A DNA stretch of 64,000 nt from Sporosarcina cascadiensis (GTDB lineage Bacteria > Bacillota > Bacilli > Bacillales_A > Planococcaceae), in the NCBI RefSeq assembly GCF_009650995.1, contig NZ_WHVV01000010.1:62001-126000 (forward strand), written 5' to 3'. Both the position numbers and the translations under genes were made by a program. Of the stretch, positions 26,187-35,809 are shown one piece after another (within the stretch, counting starts at the first letter, position 1; every line of letters begins with the position of its first letter). Below the pieces are notes generated by a model. It had not been told where the DNA came from. It made no database searches and saw only the letters and a program-made list of their open reading frames with translations.

Positions 26187-26878
26187 TGGATTGTTCCGGA
26201 GCTTTCATCGAAACGGTAGCCGACGCCCCATACGGTATGGAAAAAAGAATGATCCGGCAGAGACAGCTTTGAACGGAGCCGTTTAATATGCACATCGACT
26301 GTCCGGTCATCTCCATAAAAATCATATCCCCATACCTGATCGAGCAGCTGGTCGCGCGAGAATACCTGTTTAGGATGCCGGAGGAAGAAGTGCAACAGCT
26401 CGAATTCCTTTGGTGTCAGATTGGAAACCAGCTTGCCCCGCACCGATACTTCCCGTGTATTCGGATTCAGCCGGAAATAAACTGTGCTGATTTCCTCATC
26501 ACTGCTTTCATCTTTCGCAGAATATCTGCGTGTAACTGCCTTGATCCGCGCCATTAATGCAAGGGGGCTGAAAGGTTTCGTGACATAATCATCCGCACCC
26601 GTTTCAAATCCTCGTACTTGATCCGCTTCGCCATCTTTTGCGGTAAGCATGATGATGGGAACTTCTATGCCTCGTTCTCTGATTTTGCGGCAAATGGTCA
26701 GGCCGTCAAGATCAGGCAACATCCAGTCAATAATCAGGCAGTCCCACGAAGATTGGACCGCGCGTTCATAACCATTCAGTCCATTTGCCTCGAATATTCC
26801 TTCGATGCCCTCTTTTTCGAAGAATAACCCAATCATCTCAGAGACGCTTTCATTGTCTTCTATCACTAGAATTCTCAT
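26183..26878 (-). CDS. Response regulator, OmpR family
   Basis: 231 aa. The receiver domain contains VIEDNE, the acceptor aspartate in LIIDWMLPDLDG, and LTAKDG and DDYVTKPFSPL. The C-terminal winged helix has LTPKEFELLHFFLRHPKQVFSRDQLL and DVHIKRLRSKL. GGAGGTGCC precedes the ATG. It is the partner of the kinase that overlaps its stop codon. The target genes are not known. Confidence 0.92.
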   Translation of the reverse strand: MRILVIEDNESVSEMIGLFFEKEGIEGIFEANGLNGYERAVQSSWDCLIIDWMLPDLDGLTICRKIRERGIEVPIIMLTAKDGEADQVRGFETGADDYVTKPFSPLALMARIKAVTRRYSAKDESSDEEISTVYFRLNPNTREVSVRGKLVSNLTPKEFELLHFFLRHPKQVFSRDQLLDQVWGYDFYGDDRTVDVHIKRLRSKLSLPDHSFFHTVWGVGYRFDESSGTIQ

Positions 26879-26971
26879 TGCGGCACCTCCTAACGCCTTT
26901 GTACTTAAAAATAGTACGAAACCGCAGAAAATGCAATGAAGAGTGTAGAGGACTTTGAAATGTCTAAAGAA

Positions 26972-28117
26972 TTACTTCTTAATTGTCTCTTTAAAAGACT
27001 TGCGGTCTGAATTCAGTTTGATAACACGCACCTGTAATTTTCCGAATGAATCCTCCGTTAAATTAACCCGACCATTTTCTTGGATTTTTTTCCAGGTCTC
27101 TAATTCTTTCCGGTACAGCTGCTCAGAAAAACGGTATATATCAATATCTTTGTCAATAGCATCATGATAAGTCGCCATGATCTGACGGGATACTTCTTCT
27201 TCAACTTCCTTTTTGATCTGCTTGACCGTAATATTACCTTTGATACTGCTTATATTTGCCTGCAGCTCGATCTCTGCATTAAAATTTACTTCATGAGTAA
27301 CGTTGGGTTCGATTTTTACTTTCACATTTTCAATGATTACTGTCATTTCATTGCCTTCCCCGGTTTTGAATGTAACTTCTCCTCTTTTTGTTTCATTCGT
27401 CATCCACTGGATACCGAGCGCCTTCTCACCCGATATGTACCCTTTGAATCCATCTCTCGTGATGACCCCGACACCTGATAATTCGGGAGCCTGTATAGAC
27501 TCTTTCATCGATTTCCAGTTTTCTTCAATAGTAATGAGAGGGATGGTTGCTTCATAGCCGGGTTCATCTAATCCGATTATTAGCTTGCGCAAGTTGACGG
27601 GAGGAATGAAAGATTCCTGTTCATAGGAATTTTCTGGATCCCCCAGCTTAGACAGAGTAATCGCTCTGTTGATGACCGGCCGTATCAGCAGAATGTCTTC
27701 AACAGAATCCTGCGTAGTATAAATCCAAATTTGATAACGGGTTTCACGATAACGGATAAAGCTGTCAATAATTGGTGAAACCTTTACATTCTTCATGACT
27801 TCTTCTGAAACAACCAGATACGAAAAATGTCCCCAAAACAATTTTTGATCCATAGAATGGTACAGCTGATTAATCGCATCGTCTAATGTGTCTCCGGATG
27901 CATATCCAACCTCTGCCTGAGGATGATCTGTGGTCGGCTGATCATTTTTTGCAGTATTGGCGAAGTCGATCACTTGCGTATATACTTCATATTTCCCGTC
28001 CTTAAAATCAACGCCCATTCCATTGACATAAAGCATACGCTCCGGTTCATTCATATCCCAGCAGCCGGACAGCAGGACAGCAGAGCCGATGAGTAAAAAG
28101 AAGGCGACTCTGTTCAT
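26972..28117 (-). CDS. Spore germination protein, GerAC family lipoprotein
   Basis: 381 aa. The signal peptide ends LLSGCWD, the usual lipobox of GerAC proteins. DMNEPERMLYVNGMGVDF and the later SGVGVITRDGFKGYISG fit the three-domain GerC fold. AAAGGAGTG lies inside the end of the gerA gene, and ATGA overlaps the gerA stop. In the spore inner membrane it forms the C subunit of a germinant receptor. Confidence 0.93.
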   Translation of the reverse strand: MNRVAFFLLIGSAVLLSGCWDMNEPERMLYVNGMGVDFKDGKYEVYTQVIDFANTAKNDQPTTDHPQAEVGYASGDTLDDAINQLYHSMDQKLFWGHFSYLVVSEEVMKNVKVSPIIDSFIRYRETRYQIWIYTTQDSVEDILLIRPVINRAITLSKLGDPENSYEQESFIPPVNLRKLIIGLDEPGYEATIPLITIEENWKSMKESIQAPELSGVGVITRDGFKGYISGEKALGIQWMTNETKRGEVTFKTGEGNEMTVIIENVKVKIEPNVTHEVNFNAEIELQANISSIKGNITVKQIKKEVEEEVSRQIMATYHDAIDKDIDIYRFSEQLYRKELETWKKIQENGRVNLTEDSFGKLQVRVIKLNSDRKSFKETIKK

Positions 28118-29565
28118 TTCTTCACTCCTTTATTGCGCTTCTTATCTTTGGGATCCAGAAAATTTGGACGCTCTTTGTATTGAGGCGGTGATAAACGAAA
28201 AATGGTTTTCTGAATGTTCTTCCAGCTTAAATCAGCCGCTATATTCATATATGGAACACCGAATGTCCGGATACTCGACAAATACAGCAAGGTAAAGTAC
28301 ATCGACAAATAAAATCCAAACAGACCAAAGAAAGCAGTCAACAGTATGAAACTAAAACGCAGCAGACTGACAGCTGTCACGAGAGATTGATTGACGAGTG
28401 TGTACGTGGCGATTGTAGAAGTGGCAATAATGACAATCATCGCAGGACTCGTCAACCCTGCCCGGATGGCTGCATCGCCGATAATGATTCCTCCTACAAC
28501 CCCGATTGTGTTGCCGATTGCAGAAGGCAGACGCAGCCCGGCTTCACGGAAGAGTTCAAACATGCCGAGCATAAGCAGCATTTCAAATGCAGAGGGAAAA
28601 GGCAGCCCTAAGTTCGCCTGGACAATCGTAGCGAGCAGCTGGAGCGGTAATTGGTTTTGATGATAAGTGGTTAAGGCGAGCCAAAAGGCAGGCAGTAATA
28701 ATCCGATTAAAATACTTGCCACACGCAGCATACGCTGAAAAGAACTGTAGAAAATCGGATATTCATTATCCTCTGATGTTTTTAGCAATAAGAACATATT
28801 GACAGGAGTGATGACGGCATAAGAGCTGCCATCCACTAAGACTATAAAACGACCGCGTGCCAGTGCCTGAATTGCATTATCGGGGCGTCCGGTGTAATCG
28901 GTCCTGGGAAAAAGCTTTGCGCTTTTATTGATATTTTCCATTAATAAATCGCCACTGAATACGATATCCGTGTCTACTTGATTCAACTGGCTGCGTATCT
29001 GTGTCAGCGTATCCTCGTTTGCAATGTCATCAAAATACAATAAGGCCACAGCTGTTTTGGAACGTTCGCCCAGTTCAAACTTCTCCACACACAGTGAGTT
29101 CGTGGGCAGGCGCTTTCTCAGAAGTGCGATATTAACGGAAATATCTTCAATAAAGTTGTCGCGCGGGCCTTTCACAGGTACTTCTACGCGTGTCTCTTCA
29201 GGATTCCTGTTCGGTTTTTTCGCGATATTGCCTGAGATCAGTAAATCTTCTTCTATAAAATAGAGCAGCACATGGCCTGTATAGACTAGAGAAATGATTT
29301 CCTCTTTTGTCTCAGGGGTTTTTACGCCGGGTATGTGCAAATGGGACGGAATAGCCTGTTCAATCTCCAACAGTTCCGCCTGGCTGCACAGCAGCTGGAC
29401 ACGAGGAACGATGACTTCATTTAAAAGCTGCGTGTCAATCATCGCATCGCATGTGATGAATTCTACAGAGTGCGAGGAGAAATGATAGCGCTGGAAATGG
29501 ACGTCGGCAGATTTTTGGAACAATTGTTTTAATGTCTCTTCATTGATTTTTTCATTAGGCAGCAT
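28114..29565 (-). CDS. Spore germination protein, GerAA family
   Basis: 483 aa. A soluble N-terminal part of about 270 residues has GerA-family motifs (KGPRDNFIEDISVNIALLRKRL, DYTGRPDNAIQALARGRFIVLVDGSS). Four to five spans follow, including GLLLPAFWLALTTYHQNQLP and the conserved LREAGLRLP-type FREAGLRLPSAIGNTIGVVGG. This is the A subunit of a germinant receptor. AAAAGGTGAG precedes the ATG. The nutrient it senses cannot be read from sequence. Confidence 0.95.
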   Translation of the reverse strand: MLPNEKINEETLKQLFQKSADVHFQRYHFSSHSVEFITCDAMIDTQLLNEVIVPRVQLLCSQAELLEIEQAIPSHLHIPGVKTPETKEEIISLVYTGHVLLYFIEEDLLISGNIAKKPNRNPEETRVEVPVKGPRDNFIEDISVNIALLRKRLPTNSLCVEKFELGERSKTAVALLYFDDIANEDTLTQIRSQLNQVDTDIVFSGDLLMENINKSAKLFPRTDYTGRPDNAIQALARGRFIVLVDGSSYAVITPVNMFLLLKTSEDNEYPIFYSSFQRMLRVASILIGLLLPAFWLALTTYHQNQLPLQLLATIVQANLGLPFPSAFEMLLMLGMFELFREAGLRLPSAIGNTIGVVGGIIIGDAAIRAGLTSPAMIVIIATSTIATYTLVNQSLVTAVSLLRFSFILLTAFFGLFGFYLSMYFTLLYLSSIRTFGVPYMNIAADLSWKNIQKTIFRLSPPQYKERPNFLDPKDKKRNKGVKK

Positions 29566-29593
29566 AGCTTCTCACCTTTTTGTAACGATATAG

Positions 29594-30703
29594 TCAGTTG
29601 CCTGTTTTAGATGTTTTTCTTGATAGAAAAGCGGCTATTGTCATAATGCCAGTGAGCAGTAGTAAAAAGAAAAGTGTTACGATTAATAGATAATCTCCCT
29701 TTAATTTCAAAAATGTATGTTCACTCATTAAAAAAAGCGACAGACTCGTGAAGAACAGTGCCGGTCCTGCTATATTCCAAATCTTCTTTTTATCGCCGGT
29801 CCATTTCAATAAGTCTGCAGCAATATAGAGCAGAAAACCGACTCGGATAAAAGCGCCTGTCAGCCATTGGTAGATAGATAAAAAATCCAAGTGTTCAAAG
29901 AAACGCCCGATGGCTACGAGCCCCCATTCTTCATAAGCGGGATATCGCTGTTTCATGGCTTCCACAGGACCAAACTCTGTTATAGCCCCTACAAGCGGTC
30001 CGGTGGTCAGTCCGACTAAAATGAACAGCATAAAAGCAAAGTGGTACCACCGAAAACGATCTTTGACGCGGTGCTGAAGAAATAATAGCAGCACGAGCTC
30101 GATAAACCCGGACGCCGGATACATCATGGATATCAATACGGGCTGGAAACCATGCTCCAAAAAGGGTCTCAGCAACTCATAATCCTTCACTTGTATATTC
30201 GTAAAGGCTACAAAAAAACCTAAAATAACCACCCAGAACAGCACAAATGCATTCACGATCACAATGGTTTGAAGATCTGTATTGACCAGCAGGATGCACA
30301 GTATGCAGTAGATCAGCAGCATGGCAACCAAAGGAGTGTTGGGCAGAAAGGAAGCCGTAATCCACTGTAAAACTTCAGCCATTGTAAAAGCGGCCATCAC
30401 TAGTAAGTAGACCGCGGTTATATATCGGAAACTGGCAGCGGGCACGGTGCCGATGGCTGATATCAGCCAGTCTCCTATATGTTCGCGGTTACTGCCCTTC
30501 TGAATGTATAGAAAGAAAAAAAATAACGGAAAAATAACAGCCGCCGCCAACAGCACAGACATCCAGCTGTCTCGCCCGGCATCCTGTAAAAGAGACGGAA
30601 TAATGGTCACATGATTCTTCAATCCAATTACCGTCATCGAGAGAAAGATGACGTGAAGGACGCTGATTGATCCAGTTTGGTTCAAATAAATCCCTTCTCG
30701 CAT
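29594..30703 (-). CDS. Spore germination protein, GerAB family (APC-type transporter fold)
   Basis: 369 aa with about ten membrane spans, the B (ligand-binding) subunit type of GerA receptors. The ATG at 30703 has no clear ribosome site, but AGAAGGG lies inside codons 2-4, so translation may begin at the TTG six codons later (30685), giving a start at LNQTGSISVLHV. The gene is first in a B-A-C operon and lies downstream of the htrA terminator. A sigma-G promoter was looked for and not clearly found. Confidence 0.9.
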   Translation of the reverse strand: MREGIYLNQTGSISVLHVIFLSMTVIGLKNHVTIIPSLLQDAGRDSWMSVLLAAAVIFPLFFFFLYIQKGSNREHIGDWLISAIGTVPAASFRYITAVYLLVMAAFTMAEVLQWITASFLPNTPLVAMLLIYCILCILLVNTDLQTIVIVNAFVLFWVVILGFFVAFTNIQVKDYELLRPFLEHGFQPVLISMMYPASGFIELVLLLFLQHRVKDRFRWYHFAFMLFILVGLTTGPLVGAITEFGPVEAMKQRYPAYEEWGLVAIGRFFEHLDFLSIYQWLTGAFIRVGFLLYIAADLLKWTGDKKKIWNIAGPALFFTSLSLFLMSEHTFLKLKGDYLLIVTLFFLLLLTGIMTIAAFLSRKTSKTGN

Positions 30704-30758
30704 GTAGTGATACAGTTCAGCTTTGCCGAAAAATCAGTATTTTATAATCTGCGATCAT

Positions 30759-30786
30759 AAAAAAAGGACAGCAGATTTGCTGTCCC
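30759..30786 (-). terminator. Terminator after htrA
   Basis: On the minus strand GGACAGCAAATCTGCTGTCC is followed by TTTTTTT. It separates htrA from the ger operon. Confidence 0.9.
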
Positions 30787-30794
30787 GGCTGACG

Positions 30795-31946
30795 TTACTT
30801 CAATTGGCTGCCTGTCAATGTAATATTCAGCTCTTGTTTTTTACCGCCGCGATAGATGGTTACGTTCGCTTTGCTGCCGATTTCAAGTTTTGAATAAAGA
30901 TATTTTCGCAGATCAAGTGAACTTTCTATCGTGTCACCATTGATGCCAGTCAGTACATCTTGTTCTTGCAATCCGGCTTTTTCAGCGGCAGAACCAGGTT
31001 CGACGGCTGTCACCATCACACCGCCTTTTACAGATTCCGGCAAGTCTTTAACATACATATATGGGATATTTGCCAAGTCGGCAAGGCCTATGCCGAGATA
31101 GGGCCGCTCAATTTCCCCATGTTCTGTCAGCTGTTCCACTAGTGTTTTGACTTCATTGCTTGGAATTGCGAAACCAATGCCTTCTACTCCGCTTTGCGCC
31201 ACTTTCAAGCTGTTAATGCCGATCACTTCACCTTGCGTGTTGAATAAAGCACCGCCGCTGTTTCCGCTGTTGATGGCGGCATCTGTTTGAATGACTTCTG
31301 TCTGCCATGTTCCGGCGGAAGTATTAACGTCTAAAGTGCGTGAAGCTGAGCTGACAATGCCTTTCGTTACCGTTCCGGAGAAATCCAGACCAAGCGGATT
31401 GCCTATCGCGATGACTGAGTCGCCGGCGCGGACCTTGTCAGAATCTCCGAAGGTTACCGCATCAGAGGCATATTTTTTATCAATCTGCAGAACAGCAATA
31501 TCAGTTAACGCATCGGTTCCGAGCAGTTCAGCTTTTGCTTTTGTGCCTGAGCTCAGAGTGACTTCGATTTTTTGTGCATTTTCGATGACGTGATTATTAG
31601 TGACGATATACGCATGATCTCCGTCTATTTTATAAATAACGCCAGAACCGGTTCCCACCGGTTGTTCACTGGAGGCTCCTGCAAAACGGTTGCCTGCAGA
31701 TTGATAATTTACTACACCGACAATCGCCTTCGAAGACTGCTCGACCATATCCGCCAATGAATCTGCTGAAGTCGCGGATAATGATTCGACGCCGTAGGAG
31801 GGAGCTGCCGCACTTGCGGTTTCTATCTTGGTCTCCGGCTTAGAAGTGAGCAGATCTGTGTTGACCACGACACCCAGAGTGAGCATAGACCCTACAACAC
31901 CTGATCCTACAATGGATAGCACTCGTTTAACTGTATTGTTTCCCAT
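30795..31946 (-). CDS. htrA: HtrA/DegP-like membrane-anchored serine protease
   Basis: About 383 aa. One N-terminal membrane anchor, then an S1C trypsin-like domain with catalytic His (IVTNNHVIENA), Asp (ALTDIAVLQI) and Ser (AAINSGNSGGALF), and a C-terminal PDZ domain (YLGIGLADL, AGLQEQDVLTGINGD). It degrades or refolds damaged exported proteins. Start: ATG 31946 after CAGGGG; upstream in-frame ATGs are weaker. The sequence does not show which two-component system controls it. Confidence 0.92.
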   Translation of the reverse strand: MGNNTVKRVLSIVGSGVVGSMLTLGVVVNTDLLTSKPETKIETASAAAPSYGVESLSATSADSLADMVEQSSKAIVGVVNYQSAGNRFAGASSEQPVGTGSGVIYKIDGDHAYIVTNNHVIENAQKIEVTLSSGTKAKAELLGTDALTDIAVLQIDKKYASDAVTFGDSDKVRAGDSVIAIGNPLGLDFSGTVTKGIVSSASRTLDVNTSAGTWQTEVIQTDAAINSGNSGGALFNTQGEVIGINSLKVAQSGVEGIGFAIPSNEVKTLVEQLTEHGEIERPYLGIGLADLANIPYMYVKDLPESVKGGVMVTAVEPGSAAEKAGLQEQDVLTGINGDTIESSLDLRKYLYSKLEIGSKANVTIYRGGKKQELNITLTGSQLK

Positions 31947-32139
31947 ATTGAAAACCCCTGTCATTTGTATTTCTTTCATCGTACAGCGAAGTTATGAACA
32001 AATTATTAAGGAATCATTACCAATCTATGAATAAGTGAAATTTATTACGACTAATAAAATTACAGGTTTGCATCATAGTTCTAAACAATTTGTCTTGTAC
32101 GTGTTATGGAGGTTTGAAGTTGGTATAAGTTTGAAGTTT

Positions 32140-32446
32140 TAATGAGTTTCGGCGCTGGGGATTGCCATCCGCTGTGCGATTGCCGACGAAGATTGCAGCT
32201 GCCTGTCAAAGAAGCTTAGCGGATGATCATAATACCCGCCCAAGCGCTCATAACCCGGCCCCAGCCGCTCATACACACCGGTCGCGTGATCATTCGGCTC
32301 GGCCGCATGATCATACCTGATCCTGCTGTGATCATTGAACCGTCCCCTGCGCTCATAGTTGCTCCGCAATTGCACCTTTGCTAGTGTGGGAGTGCAGGAC
32401 ATGTGGCTTTTCGGTATGTGTCATGCACCTGTTTTGGTGAAGAGCC
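32140..32446. mobile_element. Diverged relative of the inverted-repeat elements, carrying a repeat array inside
   Basis: The right end, read on the minus strand, starts GGCTCTTCACCAAAAC at 32446, like the elements at 18331 and 35117. Interior blocks also match: TTTCGGCGCTGGGGATTGCC at 32147-32166, and CGCAATTGCACC-type sequence at 32365-32376. The left end is too diverged to place and no target duplication was found, so the boundary at 32140 is arbitrary. The 21-bp array at 32224-32357 lies between the two matching blocks. Confidence 0.65.
32224..32357 (+). repeat. 21-bp phased repeat array, locus 4 (seven units)
   Basis: Cores at 32224, 32245, 32266, 32287, 32308, 32329 and 32350 read TGATCATA, CGCTCATA, CGCTCATA, TGATCATT, TGATCATA, TGATCATT and CGCTCATA, at exact 21-bp steps. 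The 13-bp spacers are C-rich and unrelated to those of the other loci. The array occupies the middle of a mobile-element relative whose cousins at 18331 and 35117 have no array at that point. Confidence 0.9.
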
Positions 32447-32467
32447 GAAATAACCTATAGTATTTAG

Positions 32468-32496
32468 TTGAAAGAGTTGTAATTTCCAGGTAGAAT
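32468..32496 (+). promoter_or_regulatory. Possible sigma-A promoter for the aldehyde dehydrogenase gene
   Basis: TTGAAA, 17 bp, TAGAAT. It lies about 130 bp upstream of the ATG, just beyond the end of the mobile-element relative, and would leave a long leader in which no further structure was seen. Confidence 0.55.
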
Positions 32497-32625
32497 AAAA
32501 GATAGTTATTGTAAGCGCATACATTTCGCATAAGTTTTTCCTGTTGTTCGTATAGTGGCTTTATGTGCAAAAAGTCTGCACTGGCATACAAGCAAAATAA
32601 GAGAGAATAGGGAGTGTGACGCAGT

Positions 32626-34167
32626 ATGGTACAAGCTTCAGAAAACAAGGTTTATGTAAATCCGAATACAGAAGGTTCTATTGTTCAATTTAAAGAACGC
32701 TATGATAACTTTATCGGCGGTAAATGGACAGCACCGGCAAAGGGACAGTATTTTGATAACTCGACTCCTGTAACAGGCAAAGTATTCACACAGGTGGCAA
32801 GATCTACAGCAGAAGACATTGAACTGGCACTTGACGCAGCCCATGCGGCGAAGGAAGCCTGGGGAAAAACATCCGTCACTGAACGCTCAAATATTTTATT
32901 GAAAATTGCAGACCGCATCGAAGAAAATCTCGAGATGCTGGCGGTTGCAGAAACTTGGGATAATGGTAAAGCGGTCCGTGAGACATTAAATGCTGACCTG
33001 CCTCTGGCGGTGGATCACTTCCGTTATTTCGCATCTGCTATCCGTGCACAGGAAGGCGGTATCAGCCAGATCGACAACAATACGGTTGCGTATCACTTCC
33101 ACGAGCCGCTTGGAGTAGTAGGGCAGATCATACCTTGGAATTTCCCCATTCTGATGGCTGTCTGGAAGCTTGCTCCGGCACTTGCGGCTGGTAACTGTGT
33201 CGTCTTGAAGCCGGCTGAGCAGACACCTGCATCCATTTTAGTATTGGTGGAGCTGATTGAAGACTTGCTGCCTGCAGGTGTGTTAAACGTAGTAAATGGT
33301 TTCGGATTGGAAGCAGGAAAGCCATTGGCATCCAACCCGCGCATCAGCAAAATTGCTTTTACAGGCGAAACGACAACAGGCCGTCTCATTATGCAGTATG
33401 CTTCCCAGAACTTGATTCCGGTCACGCTGGAGCTCGGCGGGAAATCACCGAACATTTTCTTCGAGGATATTATGGATGCAGACGATGCGTTCTTCGATAA
33501 AGCAATTGAAGGGTTCGTTATGTTTGCCTTGAATCAAGGAGAAGTATGTACATGTCCATCCCGTGCGCTCATCCAAGAATCGATTTATGAAAAATTCATG
33601 GAACGCGCTTTGGAACGTGTAAAAGCAATTAAAACAGGTAATCCGCTGGACCCTGACGTTATGATGGGTGCACAGGCATCTACAGAGCAAATGGAGAAGA
33701 TTCTTTCCTACTTGGATATCGGAAAGCAAGAGGGTGCAGAATGCCTGACCGGCGGAGAGAAGAATGAGTTGGAAGGCGAGTTGGAGGATGGCTATTATAT
33801 TAAGCCGACAGTATTTAAAGGTGATAATAAGATGCGCATCTTCCAAGAAGAGATCTTTGGTCCGGTTGTAGCAGTTACGACGTTCAAAGATAAAGAAGAG
33901 GCACTTGAAATTGCCAATGATACGCTGTATGGCTTAGGTTCGGGCGTTTGGACGCGTGATATGAATACTGCTTATCGTTTCGGGCGCGGCATCCAGGCGG
34001 GCCGTGTATGGACGAACTGTTACCATGCATATCCGGCACACGCTGCTTTCGGCGGCTACAAAGCTTCGGGCATCGGCCGTGAAAACCATTTACAGATGCT
34101 GGCGCATTACCAGCAGACGAAAAACATGCTGGTAAGTTACGATGAAAATAAGCAAGGTTTCTTTTGA
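32626..34167 (+). CDS. NAD-dependent aldehyde dehydrogenase (ExaC/AldA-like)
   Basis: 513 aa. It oxidises an aliphatic aldehyde, probably acetaldehyde, to the acid. [24 protein letters not shown] (cofactor site), the base [12 protein letters not shown], and [11 protein letters not shown] with the catalytic cysteine are all in place. The YDNFIGGKW start and the KQGFF end are those of the ExaC-type subgroup. GGGAGTGTGACGC precedes the ATG. The next gene, DUF779, accompanies this subgroup in many bacteria. Confidence 0.93.
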   Translation: MVQASENKVYVNPNTEGSIVQFKERYDNFIGGKWTAPAKGQYFDNSTPVTGKVFTQVARSTAEDIELALDAAHAAKEAWGKTSVTERSNILLKIADRIEENLEMLAVAETWDNGKAVRETLNADLPLAVDHFRYFASAIRAQEGGISQIDNNTVAYHFHEPLGVVGQIIPWNFPILMAVWKLAPALAAGNCVVLKPAEQTPASILVLVELIEDLLPAGVLNVVNGFGLEAGKPLASNPRISKIAFTGETTTGRLIMQYASQNLIPVTLELGGKSPNIFFEDIMDADDAFFDKAIEGFVMFALNQGEVCTCPSRALIQESIYEKFMERALERVKAIKTGNPLDPDVMMGAQASTEQMEKILSYLDIGKQEGAECLTGGEKNELEGELEDGYYIKPTVFKGDNKMRIFQEEIFGPVVAVTTFKDKEEALEIANDTLYGLGSGVWTRDMNTAYRFGRGIQAGRVWTNCYHAYPAHAAFGGYKASGIGRENHLQMLAHYQQTKNMLVSYDENKQGFF

Positions 34168-34209
34168 TCAAATCTTTGTATGGGATTTGAAGTGAATGGA
34201 GGAATTGCC

Positions 34210-34566
34210 ATGCCAGACCGTGTAACTGCAACAGATGAAGCATTGGCTCTCATTGAACTGCTGAAAGAGAAGCATGGTCCATTGATGTTCCATCAGTCAG
34301 GCGGATGCTGCGACGGTTCTTCTCCTATGTGCTATGAAGACGGTGATCTGATCGTCGGTGATCAGGATGTGCTGTTGGGCCATATCGGCGGAGTGCCGTT
34401 CTATATGATGAAAAGCCAATATGAATATTGGAAACATACGCAGTTGATCATTGATGTAGTGGACGGACGCGGCGGAATGTTTTCACTCGAAGGAGTAGAA
34501 GGAAAACGTTTCCTGACCCGTTCCCGCGCATTTACTGATGAAGAATGTAAGCAGCTGATTTCATGA
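34210..34566 (+). CDS. DUF779 protein
   Basis: 118 aa small soluble protein. MFHQSGGCCDGSSPMC has a conserved Cys pair plus a third cysteine, suggesting metal or redox chemistry. VLLGHIGGVPFYM and RSRAFTDEE complete the family pattern. The start at 34210 follows AATGGAGGAATT. It is 42 bp downstream of the aldehyde dehydrogenase gene and is probably co-transcribed with it; function unknown. Confidence 0.9.
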   Translation: MPDRVTATDEALALIELLKEKHGPLMFHQSGGCCDGSSPMCYEDGDLIVGDQDVLLGHIGGVPFYMMKSQYEYWKHTQLIIDVVDGRGGMFSLEGVEGKRFLTRSRAFTDEECKQLIS

Positions 34567-34567
34567 A

Positions 34568-34596
34568 GAAAGCCTTCCGGCGACGGAAGGCTTTTC
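34568..34596. terminator. Bidirectional terminator after the DUF779 gene
   Basis: AAGCCTTCC-N6-GGAAGGCTT flanked by an A run and TTTTC; shared with the convergent DCC-family gene. Confidence 0.9.
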
Positions 34597-34998
34597 TCAT
34601 GCAATAAAACGTTTGCGTTCTTCTGGAGTTGGGAGCATACAGGATAATTCTTTTTTACCGAACCACTTGTAGCGGTTGACTGCAACATAATCATATACAC
34701 GGTCACGGATGGCCGGCGGCACCACGATGAAAAGAAAGGCGAGGTGCCATAAACCGTCGAGTTTCTTCGCAATACGCAATGCAGCACCTGATTTCGTATG
34801 GGCTTTGCCATTTTCAATTAGGACCAGACTGTCTACATCATCTGGAATATGATATTTCTCGCGCAGCTCTTTACCGACATCATCCTGCAGGGAAGCAAAT
34901 GAAAAATGCTGATAAGGATCTCGCTTTATAATAAACTGGACGCTTGCATCACAAAAGTTACATTCACCGTCAAATAATACAACCCGATTTCGTTTCAT
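34597..34998 (-). CDS. Thiol-disulfide oxidoreductase, DCC family (DUF393)
   Basis: 133 aa. The family signature FDGECNFCDASVQF (D-x-x-C-x-x-C) opens the protein, followed by FASLQDD, DSLVLIENGKAHTKSGAALRIA and the C-terminal YKWFGKK. Predicted thioredoxin-like fold; substrate unknown. The start at 34998 has GAAGGAGAG about 8 bp upstream; the longer frame to 35043 lacks a site. Confidence 0.92.
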   Translation of the reverse strand: MKRNRVVLFDGECNFCDASVQFIIKRDPYQHFSFASLQDDVGKELREKYHIPDDVDSLVLIENGKAHTKSGAALRIAKKLDGLWHLAFLFIVVPPAIRDRVYDYVAVNRYKWFGKKELSCMLPTPEERKRFIA

Positions 34999-35116
34999 AC
35001 AAAATCTCTCCTTCAAAAATTCGTTATAGCATACTATACCCATTCCTTGCTGTCCCTACGCATACGAGAGAATGTATATATTTCTTTTATATCATAGAAA
35101 CAAATAATGAGATAAA

Positions 35117-35809
35117 GGCTCTTCACCAAAACATGTGCTTGACAACCTGTCATGTGCATTTTGCCAGTGTGTGAATTTGATATGTGCAGGTTTCGTTTCT
35201 CGACTTTGTAGGGATTTTAATTGAAGGGTGAGTTTGCAGTTTAAACCCGCTTCGGCGCTGGGGGATTGCCTTACGCTATGAGCCTACTGGCGAAGAACGT
35301 GCCAGCAGTCTCACAGCCACGGCCTACCCCGCAGTTGCGCCTACGCTGGTGTTGGAGAAAGTACAATGTACTGATTTTTTTGCAGAGTATGAATTAGCTT
35401 GTCTTGTTCCGCATCCTCAGCATCTCGAGTTTGTAAATGCATCGATCACAAGAATCTAAGCCTTTGCAGGACGATAAGTATTGCATGAAAAACCTTACCC
35501 ATTGTAATAGCCCCAAATAGTGTTCTCATACTGCCTGCTCACACAAAAAGTCTTGAAACACCAGCCAGTATATCGTTCCAGGCAACCTAAGTACGCCGAC
35601 AGGTGCCTTAATTTCTGCAAAGACTACAGAAATACGGCAAAGCGAACCCTTCGCTGTTCGCTTGGCTCACCACGGGCCGGCAAGACACACGTCCGCCTGG
35701 AACGCAGGGAAACGGTATCCTTCCACTCTCATCCTATATTGCGCAATCACAGTCCAATCTCAAACTGCTCATGAAATAGCCTGTCAAGCACACATTTGGG
35801 TGCAGACCC
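35117..35809. mobile_element. Transposase-less inverted-repeat element (693 bp)
   Basis: The left end reads GGCTCTTCACCAAAACATG. The right end, on the other strand, reads GGGTCTGCACCCAAATGTG; both continue into TGCTTGACA. Flanks GAGATAAA (35109-35116) and GAGAAAAA (35810-35817) match at 7 of 8 bases, an aged 8-bp target duplication. Several interior blocks match the 18331 element in opposite orientation, for example around CCCGCTTCGGCGCTGGGGG and CTTTGCAGG. The extra length lies in a middle segment without a convincing gene. No transposase was seen. Confidence 0.85.

Noticed and set aside
30752..30759. An isolated CGATCATA core between htrA and the ger operon
   Set aside because: No matching cores occur 21 bp to either side, so it is a chance match to an 8-bp pattern.
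35520..35774. 84-codon open frame inside the 693-bp element as a transposase remnant
   Set aside because: The translation has no recognisable transposase motif, lacks a ribosome site, and the region is not conserved in the shorter copy.
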